NCBI RefSeq assembly: GCF_011397635.1
Contig: NC_064769.1
Location: 17,749,207-17,813,206, forward strand
Length of the DNA: 64,000 nt
Direction of reading: 5' to 3'
From: Epinephelus fuscoguttatus
Taxonomy: Eukaryota > Chordata > Actinopteri > Perciformes > Serranidae
Each line of letters opens with the position of its first letter. Within the stretch, counting starts at the first letter, position 1. A program made the position numbers and the translations under genes. Shown here one piece after another: positions 1 through 14,400 of this stretch. The notes under the pieces were generated by a model. That model was not told where the DNA came from. It saw nothing but the letters and a program-made list of their open reading frames with translations, and ran no database searches.

Positions 1-408
1 TCATCAAGTATAAAGTCTGGAGCTGCTCTGCAGACAGTGACTCAGAGCCTGATATTGTGGACCCAAAGAATGCTCCTTTCCTTATTTTTTTTTTTAATGA
101 GTTTTAGCACTCTAAGTCTGGGAGTTGTTTGTGTTTACTAATGTGTTTGGGCTGTCTTGGGACCATAGAAACAATGTGTAGAAATTTTGAAAATAGGTGT
201 AGTTGCCCTTTAAACCAATAAAGAAATGATATTACTTACTAAAAACAATACAAAATGAAAGAAAAGGGAATAAAGGTATAAGCAGATGTGACAAGATGCT
301 TCTGCTGGTTGTACATAAAGTTCAAAGTTCAAGATGTAATGAGTAACCTTTTTATCTGTGTCCTAAAAACAAGCAAAGAATAAGAATAAGATTTAGTGTC
401 ATGTTCAA
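1..408. other. AT-rich flank, no gene seen
   Basis: No exon-like open frame with splice sites is visible. The stretch is AT-rich and ends at the foldback element that starts near 409. Confidence 0.5.
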
Positions 409-2209
409 TATGGGGTGCCGTTTGTAAAGTGTCTCACACTGAAAATAACATCAACATTTTGCCACATTTAGCTTCAAACAATGTTTAAAAAAGTATTGTG
501 ATTTTTTTAACGTCACCTTTTACCACATTTACAGCAATATTTGTTAAATTAGAAATATATTAAATAGTTAAATCTAAATATTAAATGTGGCACCTAGATG
601 TTAAATGTTAAATCTAAACGCTAAATCTAAATCTAAATCTAAATGTTAAATCTAAATATTAAATCTAAATCTAAATGCTAAATCTAAATCTAAATATTAA
701 ATCTAAATCTAAATCTAAATGTTAAATCTAAATGTTTTGGGTGAAACTAAATATTTAGCTAATATGCAAATTCACACTGCCGGTCATCGGAAGTACCAAA
801 ATAAAAGCTCGAGATGGTCAGACTGTTTATAGAATCAAATAACGAATTAAAACCAACTTATCGGGGGAAATGGACACTTGAACATACATTAGCGTGATAA
901 TAACTACCTAAAATAACAAGAAACGTGTTTGGAGAAATTTTATTTGACGTGTACTTTGAGTTGTTAGTGTCCCTTCTGAGGGATTAATAACCTAAGCTAA
1001 CAACCGTCAGTTCTTAGCCCCGTTTGCAGTGTCTGTAATGACTCATTAACTCTTAAACGGTCCGTGAAAAAAATATTTTTTTCCAGCGGATGTCTTAGTT
1101 ACAACATGATTGAGCTAGCAAAGCAGTTTTGTGTTGCGATGTGTGGTATTTATTCAGTTTTGGGAAATCACGATGTCTAGAAAGCACCAGTGGCCGCAGC
1201 AGCAGCAAAGCTATCAGGACGTCATCTGTTAAATGTCTCCCATTGTCGGATACGACATTAAACTACTCCAGTTAGCTCAATCATGTTGTAACTAAGACAT
1301 CCGCTGGAAAAATATTTTCTTAACGGACCGTTTAGAGTTAGTGAGTCATTACAGACACCGCTAACGGGGCTAACAGCTAACAGTTAGCCTCGCTAATCTA
1401 CGATAACCATGTTATTAATTTCAGACCGTGATAGTAATGTTTGTTCAGTCATAGTGTTTATAGGCTTTACAAACACCAGATTAGTCTAAACGGTGATACA
1501 GTGACGTGAAAAACGTGAGATGTGCATATATATATGTTGCTAAACTCCGCTGGTTTTCTACCTGGAAGTATTTGTAAACAACAAGGTGATTCCCTCAGAA
1601 GGGACACTAACAGTTCAAAGTACACATCAAATAAAATTTCTCCAAACACGTTTCTTGTTATTTTAGGTAGTTATTATCACGCTAATGTATGTTCAAGTGT
1701 CCATTTCCCCCGATAAATTGGTTTTAATTCGTTATTTGATTCTATAAACAGTCTGACCATCTCGAGCTTTTATTTTGGTACTTCCTGTGACCGGCAGTGT
1801 GAATTTGCATATTAGCTAAATATTTAGTTTCACCCAAAACATTTAGATTTAACATTTATATTTATATTTATATTTATATTTAGCATTTAGATTTAGATTT
1901 AATATTTAGATTTAACATTTAGATTTAGATTTAGATTTAATATTTAGATTTAGATTTAGCATTTAGATTTAGATTTAATATTTAGATTTAGATTTAATAT
2001 TTAGATTTAACATTTAACATTTAGGTGCCACATTTAATATTTAGATTTAACTATTTAATATATTTCTAAGTTAACAAATATTGCTGTAAATGTGGTAAAA
2101 GGTGACGTTAAAAAAATCACAGTACTTTTTTAAACATTGTTTGAAGCTAAATGTGGCAAAATGTTGATGTTATTTTCAGCGTGAGACACTTTACAAACGG
2201 CACCCCATA
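409..2209. repeat. Foldback (long inverted repeat) transposable element, about 1.8 kb
   Basis: The left arm (409 to about 985) is repeated in reverse complement at about 1589-2209; the outermost 12 bases match exactly (TATGGGGTGCCG at the left). Inside lies a second inverted pair (about 990-1117 against 1272-1395) around a roughly 150 bp unpaired centre. The right half carries about 190 bp (about 1400-1588) that the left half lacks. Both arms contain a degenerate tandem array of the hexamer AAATCT and its complement (left about 580-730, right about 1845-2010). Short direct copies of GTTCAA flank the ends (403-408 and 2210-2215) and look like a target-site duplication. No transposase frame is visible, so this is probably a non-autonomous DNA element. 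The family is not identified; the 6-8 bp duplication would fit a hAT- or MULE-like origin. Confidence 0.85.
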
Positions 2210-2299
2210 GTTCAATGCATTTCCTCATTTACACACTGTTGGTATTTTAAAGTTTTTTTTCATTCTCAAGATTTGAATCATCATGTGAATGAATTAAGG

Positions 2300-2400
2300 A
2301 GAAGATTTTTGTATGTCAATCGCCGAGTCATTAATGTAAATTAAAAAAGACAAAGGACCTGAGGAGAGAACCCTGGGGTACTCTAAAAGTATTTCTAACC
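2300..2400 (-). mobile_element. LINE reverse-transcriptase scrap
   Basis: The minus strand translates to a piece resembling the conserved LINE reverse-transcriptase block VPQGSxLGPLLFLIYINDL: RVPQGSLL is clear, followed after a one-base frame change by LIYINDSAIDI. Only about 30 residues remain. It is a dead, truncated non-LTR fragment; the clade (Jockey/Rex-like) cannot be fixed from this length. Confidence 0.6.
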
Positions 2401-2464
2401 TCTTCAATAGTCCTTGTGAAATCCCTAGCTACAAAACAGGAAAGGTTTTTACTCATTTGCTCAG

Positions 2465-2760
2465 ATGAGTGTCTTTCATCAGATCAGCCTCAGTCAGTCT
2501 GGTATAGGCTGCTACATTGTCAGGATCTGTGGCAACACCTTCAACACTGACTGTCAAGGAAGTGACGCTTGGAGGCCGACAGCTTCAGGTTATGTGCAGT
2601 CAATCTTGGAAAACAATATTTCAAGATGTTGAAGGGCTTACTCTTCAGAGAGAGCAAACACCAAGACATCATCAAGGTAGCACCGTAGACCAAAAAACTT
2701 TTGTTTTCCAAAGATGCTCCTTATCATCCTCATGAAGGTACCAATGCACACTTTAAATAA
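2465..2760 (-). mobile_element. Ty3/Gypsy-type LTR retrotransposon fossil (pol, reverse-transcriptase part)
   Basis: The minus strand shows the Ty3-class reverse-transcriptase core around the catalytic motif YLDDVLVF, preceded by a block like FxRLMRTIFG and followed by residues matching the region after the active site. It is an old, broken fragment with several disruptions. No LTRs, gag or integrase were recognised nearby, so only an internal slice of pol survives. It abuts the LINE scrap and the foldback element, marking this as a repeat graveyard. Confidence 0.75.
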
Positions 2761-2764
2761 TACA

Positions 2765-3240
2765 ACACACATGGGGCGTCACCCATTGGTTAGTGGACTC
2801 ATGCTTTGAAGCCTTGGGTTCAGCAATTCGGCCATTGCCATCTTGTTTTTTGGAGCCAGAAATGACCATATTTGGACAAGAGGTTGGCGCTGTAGAGGAG
2901 CAAGGAGTGGGTCTGGCTCAAGGACTGCAGCTATGCCTTGCAGACAGAACTGTCACTTAAACATGCGTAACTGTAAGCCTTTGCAAAATGTAAAAGGGTG
3001 AATTATAAAAAGATTCACCCTCATTTAATTGTCATGAAGGAGGCTGGCTGTAAACATGTTTATTTCTGCTGTTAAGCTGGAAATTGTAACATGGGAGTCT
3101 TTGGGAATTTACTTTGTTTTGGAGCAGGCCTCAAGTGGCCATTCGCTGAACTGCAGTTTCTGGGACTTCTGCATTGACTTCATTTTTCAGCCTCGGAGAC
3201 TGACACTTGGTTTACACCAATGTAGGGACAAAGATATATA
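2765..3240. repeat. Interspersed repeat, teleost type (family not named)
   Basis: The two parts (about 2770-2935 and 3050-3240) resemble, from memory, a common teleost repeat that includes the words CAATTCGGCCATTGCCATCTT and GACTTCATTTTTCAGCC. No coding potential is seen. The boundaries are approximate. Confidence 0.4.
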
Positions 3241-3344
3241 GGCCAGAATACACCATGTAATGTATACCGCTGTGTAACTGGCCTACTTGTTCATATAATA
3301 TCACTTATTAATGATTCAAAGGTCACTTGTCTGTCTCGCCAAAA

Positions 3345-3850
3345 AATATTTATTGTTCTAGTGCTTACTCACCCACCCACCTGAGCTGCTGCTGTTCACT
3401 GTGGACTAAAAAAGGTGAGTATGAGCTTCTGACTTCTGAAAAGAAAATCACTTAGAAAAAACAAAATTGCAAAGACTGACAAAATAATATGTTATTTTGT
3501 AAATTTGTTTCTCCATCTCATATCATTGATTCAATAAATAATATATTATCTGTCCTTATCTACATTGTTTATCTTTTTCTCCTCCACTACCTGAGCTGCT
3601 GCCATTCACTGTGGATGAAAACAAGAGTAGGATATAAGTACAGCTACATACCTACACCCATTCATACTTATTATATTAGTTGTTCAAATACTATAGTTTA
3701 ACTTACTAACCAGTATTTATCTTTGTCTACCACCTGAGCCATTCACTGTGTACTAAAGGGTGAGTATGAGGTTCTGACTTGAATAAAGATAAAGAATGTT
3801 ATTGTGTTAACTAGCTACATATGTACCTGTTTATCCTTATTTATCACTTA
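3345..3850 (+). repeat. Three degenerate tandem units of about 170-200 bp
   Basis: A core reading roughly CTGAGCTGCTG..TTCACTGTGGA..AAA occurs at about 3380, 3590 and 3735. Units 1 and 3 are followed by AAAGGTGAGTATGAG and then TTCTGACTT. The units are imperfect, so the duplication is old. No protein frame continues through them. Confidence 0.5.
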
Positions 3851-4107
3851 TGTAATAAATCAAAGATTATCTGGTTTTCTCTCAGTCTACAGGATTATGT
3901 GCACCACTCCAGCATCCACACAGGAAGCCACGTAGGAGGAAGATTCAGTGTTCCTGCAGTTCATCGACACTAACCTTGACAACAAAGAAGCTTACATCAG
4001 ACCCATTCAGAAACATACCTTTCTTAAGTCATCTCTGGCATTTACCCTCTGTACATAATTTCCAAACTTGCTTTGCTTAATTAGTATAGCTGCCATAACT
4101 TTTTCCA

Positions 4108-4250
4108 CTTAAAGGAATAGTTCTTACATTCTGAAAAATATGCATATTTGCTTTCAAGTGGGATAAAGATCTGAGAAAATCGATACCTACTACTTTTACT
4201 ACTAGTGCTTCAATTTGAAAGTGAAGAAGCATATTTCCCAAAATGTCACA
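4108..4250. repeat. Palindromic teleost repeat remnant
   Basis: GGAATAGTTC at the left and CCCAAAATGTCAC at the right are ends of imperfect inverted arms of about 30 bp. They resemble the widespread teleost repeat that begins GGAATAGTTCGACATTTTGGG. The copy is short and diverged. Confidence 0.45.
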
Positions 4251-4974
4251 CAGTTGCTGTTAACAAAAAAGTTTGAGGCTGAGGAAACACATGCTACACC
4301 TCTCCTCTCCCATTTCCCCCATGTATACGATTTTCCTTTCCATTTTCCAGTCTCATTAAATAGCCACATGCAGAGTGCATTCTTTCAACATCTGAGAAGC
4401 TGTGATTAATGCCAAGTCTCCTCTGTGTATAAAAATACGAGCCTACATAGTTTCTCTGGTCGTCTCTTTTCTCGTGTCCCCTCCCTCTGTAGAGGTCAGT
4501 TGCAGTTGAGTCTATGCTTGTGTTTCTCATATGATCAGATTCACAGTGTTTGGAAATGTCTTCAGGAGGAACACTGCATTCCCATGATCATTAATCACAA
4601 ACAGGGGCGTGTCTAAGATTTGAGGACATTGGGGACTTAGCCCAGAGCTCTGTGGGGGTTTAAAAGATGCCTTTTGATGCCTTTTATGCATTTTGGCAAC
4701 TTACTTACCAGATTAATTATGAATTGTGTTGATGATTGTGATGTTAAAAATATTAGTAGTTGTCTAAACTAATCACAAAAACTATGTGATATTTTGTACT
4801 GACAGTAGAATACTTTGATAATTTCATCACCAGATGCAAGGATCCCAAATACACCCTGAATTCATATTTTATGAAAAAAAGTTAATCATGCACATTAAGA
4901 TGCAATTTTCCAATATTAGTCTTAAAAAGTCACAGTTATTTATGGTATTAATATACCCTTAAAATAGCCTAATA

Positions 4975-5240
4975 GTTCAATCTTTTGGCAAGAAAGTGAA
5001 TAAGCATATTTTTTACGTGATAAGACTTTCATAGCCTACCTGTACATGAAGCTACAGACACAAAGGCTGGAAAAAGAAGGAAACAGATAGCCTGGCTCTG
5101 TCCAAAGCTAACAAAATCCACCTTCAAGAAACTCCTAAAATAACTTATTAACATGCTGTTTTTGTTTCCTCCCTGCTTCCAGTCTATATGTCAGGCTAAG
5201 CTAAGCAGTTCCTGGCTGTCCTGGACAAATATCTATTCTT
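4975..5240. repeat. Second fragment of the same teleost repeat family
   Basis: Words such as GGCAAGAAAGTGAATAAGC, GCCTGGCTCTGTCCAAAGC and TAAGCTAAGCAGTTCCTGGC match, from memory, the body of the GGAATAGTTC family. It may be the rest of the copy at 4108-4250 or a separate insertion. The 700 bp between them (4251-4974) holds no recognised gene. Confidence 0.4.
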
Positions 5241-6376
5241 TCTGCTGTGTAACAAGTAACAGATGTCTGGTAACTTAAGCCTCTGTGTTATAACTTGTGT
5301 CTCAGCAACAGTTGGATTTTCTCCATCTGCCTCTTCTTCTTCTTCCCGCTCATCTCCAGCCTCCAGCAATCTCATCCCCTCACTAAGGTCACCGTGGTGT
5401 CAAAGGTCAACAGAGGGGTCGCTGGGTTTAGCAGGCTGTGCTGTTGTGGCAGGCCTGAGGTCACACTTGGCATGTAACAGACACAAAGACAGGCTACTAT
5501 GATGACTTGATGTGTTAATCTGTTTACGGGGTCCTAAAATTAATGCTGTGGTAGCTAACAGTTTACATTTTTTTGCTGATAGAGCAACCAAAAAATAAAT
5601 ATCCTTGTTTAATGGCCAAAGATGAGCAAGATAGGCTTATTGCAATTTCGAAATCATTCGATTCTCTCCTTGAGGTTTTCCTTGGTTAACAACTTAATTT
5701 TAGCGTTAGCCATTGGATCCCTACAAGTTTCATGAGTATACCTTTATTTTGCTGGCTTTAAGACAAAATTTAATACAAAATGTGAAATTTAAAAAAAATA
5801 AAAATCACTTTGAGAGTTAGTGCACTGAATTTTCATGAACTTAAGCTTTATTCAAGGAGCCAAACTAATTAAATGTATATATTATAACCCTCTCTCTGTG
5901 TGTGTCTTTTGTAGCATTTGTTTGACTGTTACCAGCAGTCGATACAGACTATTAAAATATTTTTATAATATCGTCTTGTCTATTTTATACTGATGTGTTT
6001 CATAATTAATTCCTTGCGCTTTTAGCCTCGTTGATCTTTTTGATTTCAATTGTTATTATCTCATTTCTTTTATGTGAGATTTCTCTGAAAATCTAAGCAG
6101 AACAATCTGTCTTTTTGTTCAGTAATGTGTAATATTTTTGTGTTTTGTTGCCTGTCCAAATCAACTTTTCATTGGCGTACACCTGCAGTACCACCTCCTC
6201 TCCATTAGGTGTCGCTACTGTTCTATACAAATGGCTGTGTCTTCTTCTCTCTGCCTCTCTTGGCTCACAGCACGGAAGTTTTATAACAGCAGAGTTATGT
6301 ACACAGCAGTCTCACCATGAGCTAATGTTATTTTCCATCTAAAACTTAAAGTTTAAGCTTCACAACAGCCAACAAA
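5241..6376 (+). other. Non-coding spacer and tmem141 upstream region
   Basis: No exon is supported up to the tmem141 start. The last 150 bp before the ATG are less AT-rich and probably include the promoter and 5' UTR, but no TATA box or CpG island stands out. Confidence 0.4.
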
Positions 6377-8324
<1,948 letters not shown>

Positions 8325-8890
8325 AGTTTTAAATGAATTGTGTATCTACTGTATATAACTACAAATTTTCAGAAAATGAACCCTGGTGGAGATATTCAGA
8401 AAAGCCGGGATGGTGCTGGTCGTGAGATAGTTCACACTCTATTTAATTGCATCCCAGTTTTTTTTCCACCTCCATTTTTGCACCACATAAATGAAGTGCC
8501 ATTTTTTTCCAGTTTCAGAGTTTGTGGAGCTTTTGAATTTCATAACAGCATTACTGTGTGGATAAACAGATGAGTTTCCCAAATCAGAGGTCAGGAATTA
8601 GTCAGGGTTTTTAGGAGGAATCCCATGTTAAGCTTGTGATCCGGTATTATTTTTTGGATGTGTTTGTTTGACATGCAACAGAATTAATGCGGCACTACCA
8701 AAACCAGCCACTAGTTGTCACTGTATACCTCATGGGATCAGCAAAGCTGTATGTTGTACTCACTGGTGCAGACCAGTCTCTGTTTTCAAGCTATCTAACT
8801 AGCTATGACAGTTTTAATCATATGCTTTGGACTACAATAACTGATATGATTTATTTATCTTTTTAAAGACATCAGCATTCATAGCTGTTT

Positions 8891-8896
8891 AATAAA
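8891..8896 (+). terminator. Likely tmem141 polyadenylation signal
   Basis: AATAAA lies about 570 bp after the tmem141 stop codon on the coding strand, the first good hexamer in the 3' region. A further AATAAA-like site near 9070 is an alternative. Confidence 0.5.
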
Positions 8897-9335
8897 ATGC
8901 TCTGGGCAGCAGTGTAATCCACATGAAATCATTTACTGTTGTTGCTTTGAGCCACTGCATGTTCATTCATCAGTATTCAATTCAGCAATGCTGTAATGAA
9001 CCCTGCAATGTCTCAGGATGACTAAATATTAATCCTGTTTGGATTTATGTCAATTTTGCATCTGTGCATAAATAAATTCTTTGAGGTTAGGTGCTAATTT
9101 AGAGTGCACATGAGCAGTGGGTTATGAAAAAATGGGACAAGACATGTAGATGCCATTGCAAATAGTCACTGGATTTAGTCAGAAGTAAACGTGTTCTCCT
9201 GTGAGAATCTATCTCCATCCTGCTGAAAGCTGCCTTCTGATTATTTTACTCATGAATTTGCTTTATGAAGACGTAAAAAGATTCACATACCCAGCCTTTA
9301 TCATGTTTATTTTTTTGTTATTCAGAAGTAAAAAG

Positions 9336-9372
<37 letters not shown>

Positions 9373-12300
9373 GAATACAGAACATATTGCCAACATATTT
9401 TATATTACTTATGCTGTATATTTAGACATCTGGTTCTGATTTCTTTTGAGTTTGAATTGACTTACTGCAAGTTGCTTTGAACAAAAGTGTCAGTTGAATG
9501 AATTATCATGTCATTTGTTAGTAATGCTGACATATAGAGTTTAAAGACACCACACTAATTCATCCTCCCCTCATCCACATACACACAAACACCCATATGT
9601 TCATGCTTTTAACAGAGCTAGAGGGGAAAATAGGACACTACACCATGAAAACAGAAGTACAGCTGGACCAGGTGATTTGTCTTGTATTGGCATGTCATGA
9701 TGCTTTATTGGAATTGCATAGAAGGGTGCTGAAAATAAGTATTGTCAAGACCAAGACCAGACCAGTGCAAGTCCCACTTTGCATGACACCATAAAATGTG
9801 TTACGTGCAAACAATTGGTGCTCCTCAAATTAATCTGAACGATCCACATTTTCATAAAAACACCTACAGAAAACAATGAAGATTCCTTTTCATCATACTG
9901 TTTATGTATGTATGAGTGTACCATGAGAAGTGTCTTGATAAAATATCCAAAAGGCATTGCAGAGGTGATTTTATGTATGGGAAATTGCCTTTGTGAGCAA
10001 ACAAATACAGACACTAAGGAGCTGAAATCAGTGTAACCATCATTTTTCACCACTGCTTTTTTTCTTTAAATTATTGCCTTATCAACAGTGAACAGGCAAT
10101 TAACACTGCAAAACAAAATTGCCTGGAGAGTAGGTTTTACCCAACATAAATGCACACGTGGATGAAGATTCATCATACAGCATGAGAAGACACACAGCTA
10201 CCCATGCATACACCCTCCATGGACATAATTATACACATCCATCCATACACACACGTAAACATTACTCACATACATACATATTACACATATACGTACCTGT
10301 ATACACAAATATATGCATGTGAATCTACAAAGAATTAACCTCAAAATGATAACTAAAAAAAGGTTTTCTAACCAAGGTAATCAGCACTCAGGAAACTCAG
10401 GAAATTTATAATATCCCTGCAGTTGAGGTCTTCTTGACCAGTCTTAAAATAAAATTTCCGACACTCTTGTTGTCCAAGACTGAGACAAAACTTTGTTAAA
10501 ATGTGATTGATTGATAAAACTGAGACCTTTAAAAAGTGGTCTAGGGACCAATCCCAAGTATAACAACACTGAAAATTACTAACCAGAGATTTTAAGAAGT
10601 GATATGAGCCACACACTGCTTCATAGACAAGTTCCATACACAGCATCATATGTGGCACAGGGGGAGATAAAGCTGATCCTGCCATGGAAAGTACTAAGAT
10701 TCCATTTCCATATCAGATAAAAAACACAGAGACATGCAAAATTATGATTTAACATGGTTGAATATTGACTAGAGGCCAAGTTTGGAAGGTTGAAAATGGC
10801 TCTAAGGGCATTTTCATGAGAGCTTTCATTTTGAAATTGCACAAAAAAATGTAGAAATCTATAATAACATTTAGGCTGTCGATACAGACTAATTTTGTGT
10901 TCATAAACCAAGGAAAATGTGCCTATCATTACATTCTGCTTTTCTTAAAACCACACTGGGACTCCAGTTTATATGCACAGCTAAAGTAGTTTGTGTAATA
11001 AGGTGTTAATGACGTTAATTCTGCACCACGCAGTGCAGGTCATTGAAACAATGGAGTCTTTCAAGCTTTAACGCTTCCAGTGAATGCAGCGTCCAAAGTC
11101 CAGCTTTTGATTAATGGAAAACAATCCAAAGACATTCTGAGAGCTAAAACCACAAGCTCATATCAGAGGGAAACATTTTTACAGTGTTTGTAAAAGAAAA
11201 AACGTCTCCCAATAGAGGCAATCTGAATGAGAGAAGATAAGATTTTAATGTTCCTTTTTTTTCCCTTCTCCATCTTTGTGCAGGCTGAATCCTCCCCCAC
11301 TCTCGCTTCCCCTCGCTCTCGTCCTCCCACTGTAATTCAAATCTGATTTAACACCTCTGAGATATGAAGGTTTTGAATTCCTTTTCAGTGTCTATCTCCA
11401 TCCAAAAAAAAAAAAAAGCAGGCTCCATGAATTGAATAAGCGTTCAAATCATTTGTCACATGCACACTGATACTGCTAAAGGGAAAGACTCAAGAGAAAC
11501 AGAGAGCAAACAGGAGATAATGAGTGAGGGAGAAGTGTGTGTGTGTGTAAGCATGTAACATGAGAGCACTGGCTGTCCAGTGGAGCCGAGGATCTGTACA
11601 TGTCCAATAACTCAAACAAACAGTGGTATGGACTGGCCTTTTGGCACGCTCGGCGACCACTGGCACGGTTTCTGAAGTGTGTGAGTGTTTGGCAGCGGTA
11701 CATGTGCGTGACATGAGAAAGAGAGATGAGGAGAGCAGGAGTGAGCGTTCAGTTGTCTGACCCCGTGAGTCGAGTGATCACACTGAGCCGGGCTGTGACT
11801 GGACAGTGAGTGTTCTCCTCTTTCTTTCAGTTTCTGTCTTCCTTAGGTTATGTAACAGGCAAGCCTGAGATGCAAGTCCTAAAAAAAGCCCCAAAACAAA
11901 AATATTTCAAGCTTTTTTTTTTAAAATTGTAGCCCCACATTGGGTGAGGCAAATCACCATAGATCTAAATCTATACTCTGAAACATTATGTATTTGAACA
12001 TGTGCTCTATTTTGCCCTCCTGTACAGCCCCGAGTCAAAGTCAATTGCCACAAATTGATGTGTTGACAAGAACAACTGGTGTGTGATTGACTGTCAGAGC
12101 GAGGGGGAACACGTATGTTTGCTGTGAGGGCATTTATTGATTGTGTGGCCTCTTCTCTCATACAGAAAAATGTACAGAACATTTGGTGATAGGGAAACAT
12201 GTGATTCAATACCTGGTCTGACAGGTAAGACAACAGAATAACACCTACGAGGCAGTTGGGAAATTACAGGGAGTCCTTTGTGAGAGTGTGACAGCATCTT

Positions 12301-12800
12301 AACACTAATCAGTGTTAAAGGTTTTGGAGATGATGACGGGATGGCAGCTCATGTCTGGGCAGGTCAAAGATAAACATGGGTCTGTGCAGGGACAGAGAGT
12401 TTCTCCTATGTGACTCATCGCTGAAGGAAGAGAAGCAGAGTAAGTGTCCCTGAAGTGCCAGAAATGGGTGTGATGTGTTTTGACTTTGTGGAAGTTGGAT
12501 GCATGTTGTGTGCAGGGATGCGGAGCAGGGTGAATGCAGCTTTCCAGCCTGGCTGAGAGAAAACTTTGATATACATCACATTACGTCACATCGAAACTGA
12601 TGCACGGTGATAGGATCTTTGAAAGGAGGAGGAAACACAGTTGACTCTTTGTTTAGATGGATTATAAATAGTCATCCTTGTCTCTTGATGGTAGCTTAAC
12701 AGTACATCAAGTTACTGTGATATAGCAGTATGCTGCTGTAGAATTACCACTTTGAACTGGGATTTTGCTGTAAAATCTGCAGCAAATTACTATAATATAT
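8897..12800. other. Intergenic, no gene supported
   Basis: Only short accidental open frames occur. There is a (TA)n microsatellite at about 9338-9367, CA/TA-rich low-complexity DNA at 10190-10320, a short (GT)n at 11536-11549 and a poly-A run at 11406-11416. Minus-strand frames at 10368-10929 are about 100 residues each but have no recognisable domain or splice signals. Confidence 0.45.
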
Positions 12801-13319
12801 CTTAAAGGGGAACACCACTTAAGTTAAGAATTCCAAGATATTATTTCCATGGCCGAGGAAAGTTCAATCAATATCTGTGAACATGATCTACTCTCTCTGG
12901 GAGGCAGAAACCAGAGAAGTTGTGCTGTATTCAGCTCTCGTATGTTCCCATTTCATTTCATTTGTTGATAATAGTTTGAAGCTTAATATTACAAAGTGAT
13001 TTTGTCCCAGGCTCATTGCTGCACCAGCACATCCCCTAAAATACCTACTGAACACCTACTGAAATATTGTTTTACCCCACTAATGCTAATAAATAACCTT
13101 TCTTACTAATCACGGTCACTCTACATGGACAGTTACAACTTTATCATATTACAAATTACATGTGAGTAAAATATTGACCTGCAACTGAAGTGAACTAATA
13201 AAAAGCTTATTACAATCAACCAAACATTTCTTTTTCAAACGCCATATTGCTGCATATATGACTTCAACTTGTCAAATCCTTATTCCAGCACCATATGAAG
13301 GGTCAGGTCATCTATAACA

Positions 13320-14040
13320 CCTTTCCCAATGGAGTGCCCCAGGGATGAGTCCTAAAACCTGGTAATGAGTTTGCATTTTAGCCCTCCCATTTCCTTCATC
13401 TTGAAGTCTATGGGTTTTTTTGAATGGGTTGTCAGTTAGATCCCCGAAATAAGTTCTGTGGTTAACACAAGCTTATGAGACTTATGTGATCACACTGAAT
13501 GCGGCTTTAAAGCCTTGTTGTGGTGGTGACGTCGAAGTCATGCGACCATGGTGTAATTCGTTTATAGCCTAACATTAGCTTTTTATCCCTGGCGATTACA
13601 TTTAGACTTCAAAAATCATGAAAGTGGTGTTCATTTGTGAAGATTATCTTGCGATTTCATGGACATGAATAACCCATTTATGAAGCTCATCCCAGTAATG
13701 ATCATATTTGGGATACGGTGTTTACATGGGCACAGAGAAATCGGGTTATTTATATTCCCCATATTCATCCCAATTTCTTTCAAGGTACTCTGGCTAGCAA
13801 TATTTGGGTTTCTCATGGTGTTTACATGCTCAAACACATAAACAGGGTACTCAAAAAACCTGATCATAAACGGGTTATTCATGTCCATGTAAAGGCACTT
13901 GTTGTTTGTTGCCGCAGAACTTATTTTCTGCAACAATTCAAAATCCATTGTAAAAATGCCATTGGCTTTTTAACAAAGGAACCAGGGTGATGCTAACTTC
14001 CATGTTGGCCTACAGAAAAACATCACCTACACTATCCATT
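13320..14040 (+). repeat. Teleost interspersed repeat, split by a smaller element
   Basis: Segments such as TCCCCGAAATAAG, CTGTGGTTAACACAAGCTTA and GTGGTGACGTCGAAGTCATG match, from memory, a repeat common in percomorph fish. The match stops at about 13657 and resumes at about 13895 (GTTGCCGCAGAACTTATTTT), so a 232 bp insert interrupts it. No protein frame is supported. Confidence 0.5.
13658..13889. mobile_element. MITE-like insert with about 25 bp inverted ends
   Basis: The left end CATGGACATGAATAACCC is matched by GGGTTATTCATGTCCATG at the right; the match extends inward through TTTATGA with one difference. The element is 232 bp, has no coding capacity, and sits inside the older repeat at 13320-14040. 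The long frames here on both strands are a consequence of this palindrome. Confidence 0.7.
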
Positions 14041-14189
14041 GTCTGCAAAGCAGTTCCAGATTTTATTCATGATGACATCACTGATTTAAATTTCAGCACT
14101 CTAGTTTTTGGATTCAGGAAAGATTTCATGTTTACTAGTATTTTTGGATTGTCTTTGATCATAGGAACTCATCTGGCACATGACCGACC

Positions 14190-14400
14190 TTCAACCTTGA
14201 AATGTGGTTGAAATGACGTGAGTTGTTGCTTCAGCATTGAAACAACATTGAACAAAGTTGTGAAAAGGTTAACAAAATTCTCATGAATCAACATTGGAAT
14301 TTCATAAAGACCTGTTTCAACGGTGAAACATTTTTTAAACAACATTGTGAAATCAACCTTGATTCATCTTTCAAAATCAAAACATAATTCAACAGTGAAT
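14190..14400. repeat. Degenerate CAACATTGAA-type repeat
   Basis: Words like CAACATTGAA, CAACCTTGAA and CAACAGTGAA recur every 10-40 bp. This resembles an old internally repetitive teleost element. It does not code. Confidence 0.4.

Noticed and set aside
10368-10929. Two overlapping minus-strand frames of about 100 residues
   Set aside because: They looked slightly repeat-like (possible LINE), but no catalytic motif or family match could be named.
13659-13990. Plus and minus frames of 60-105 residues
   Set aside because: They are created by the palindromic MITE and the surrounding old repeat.
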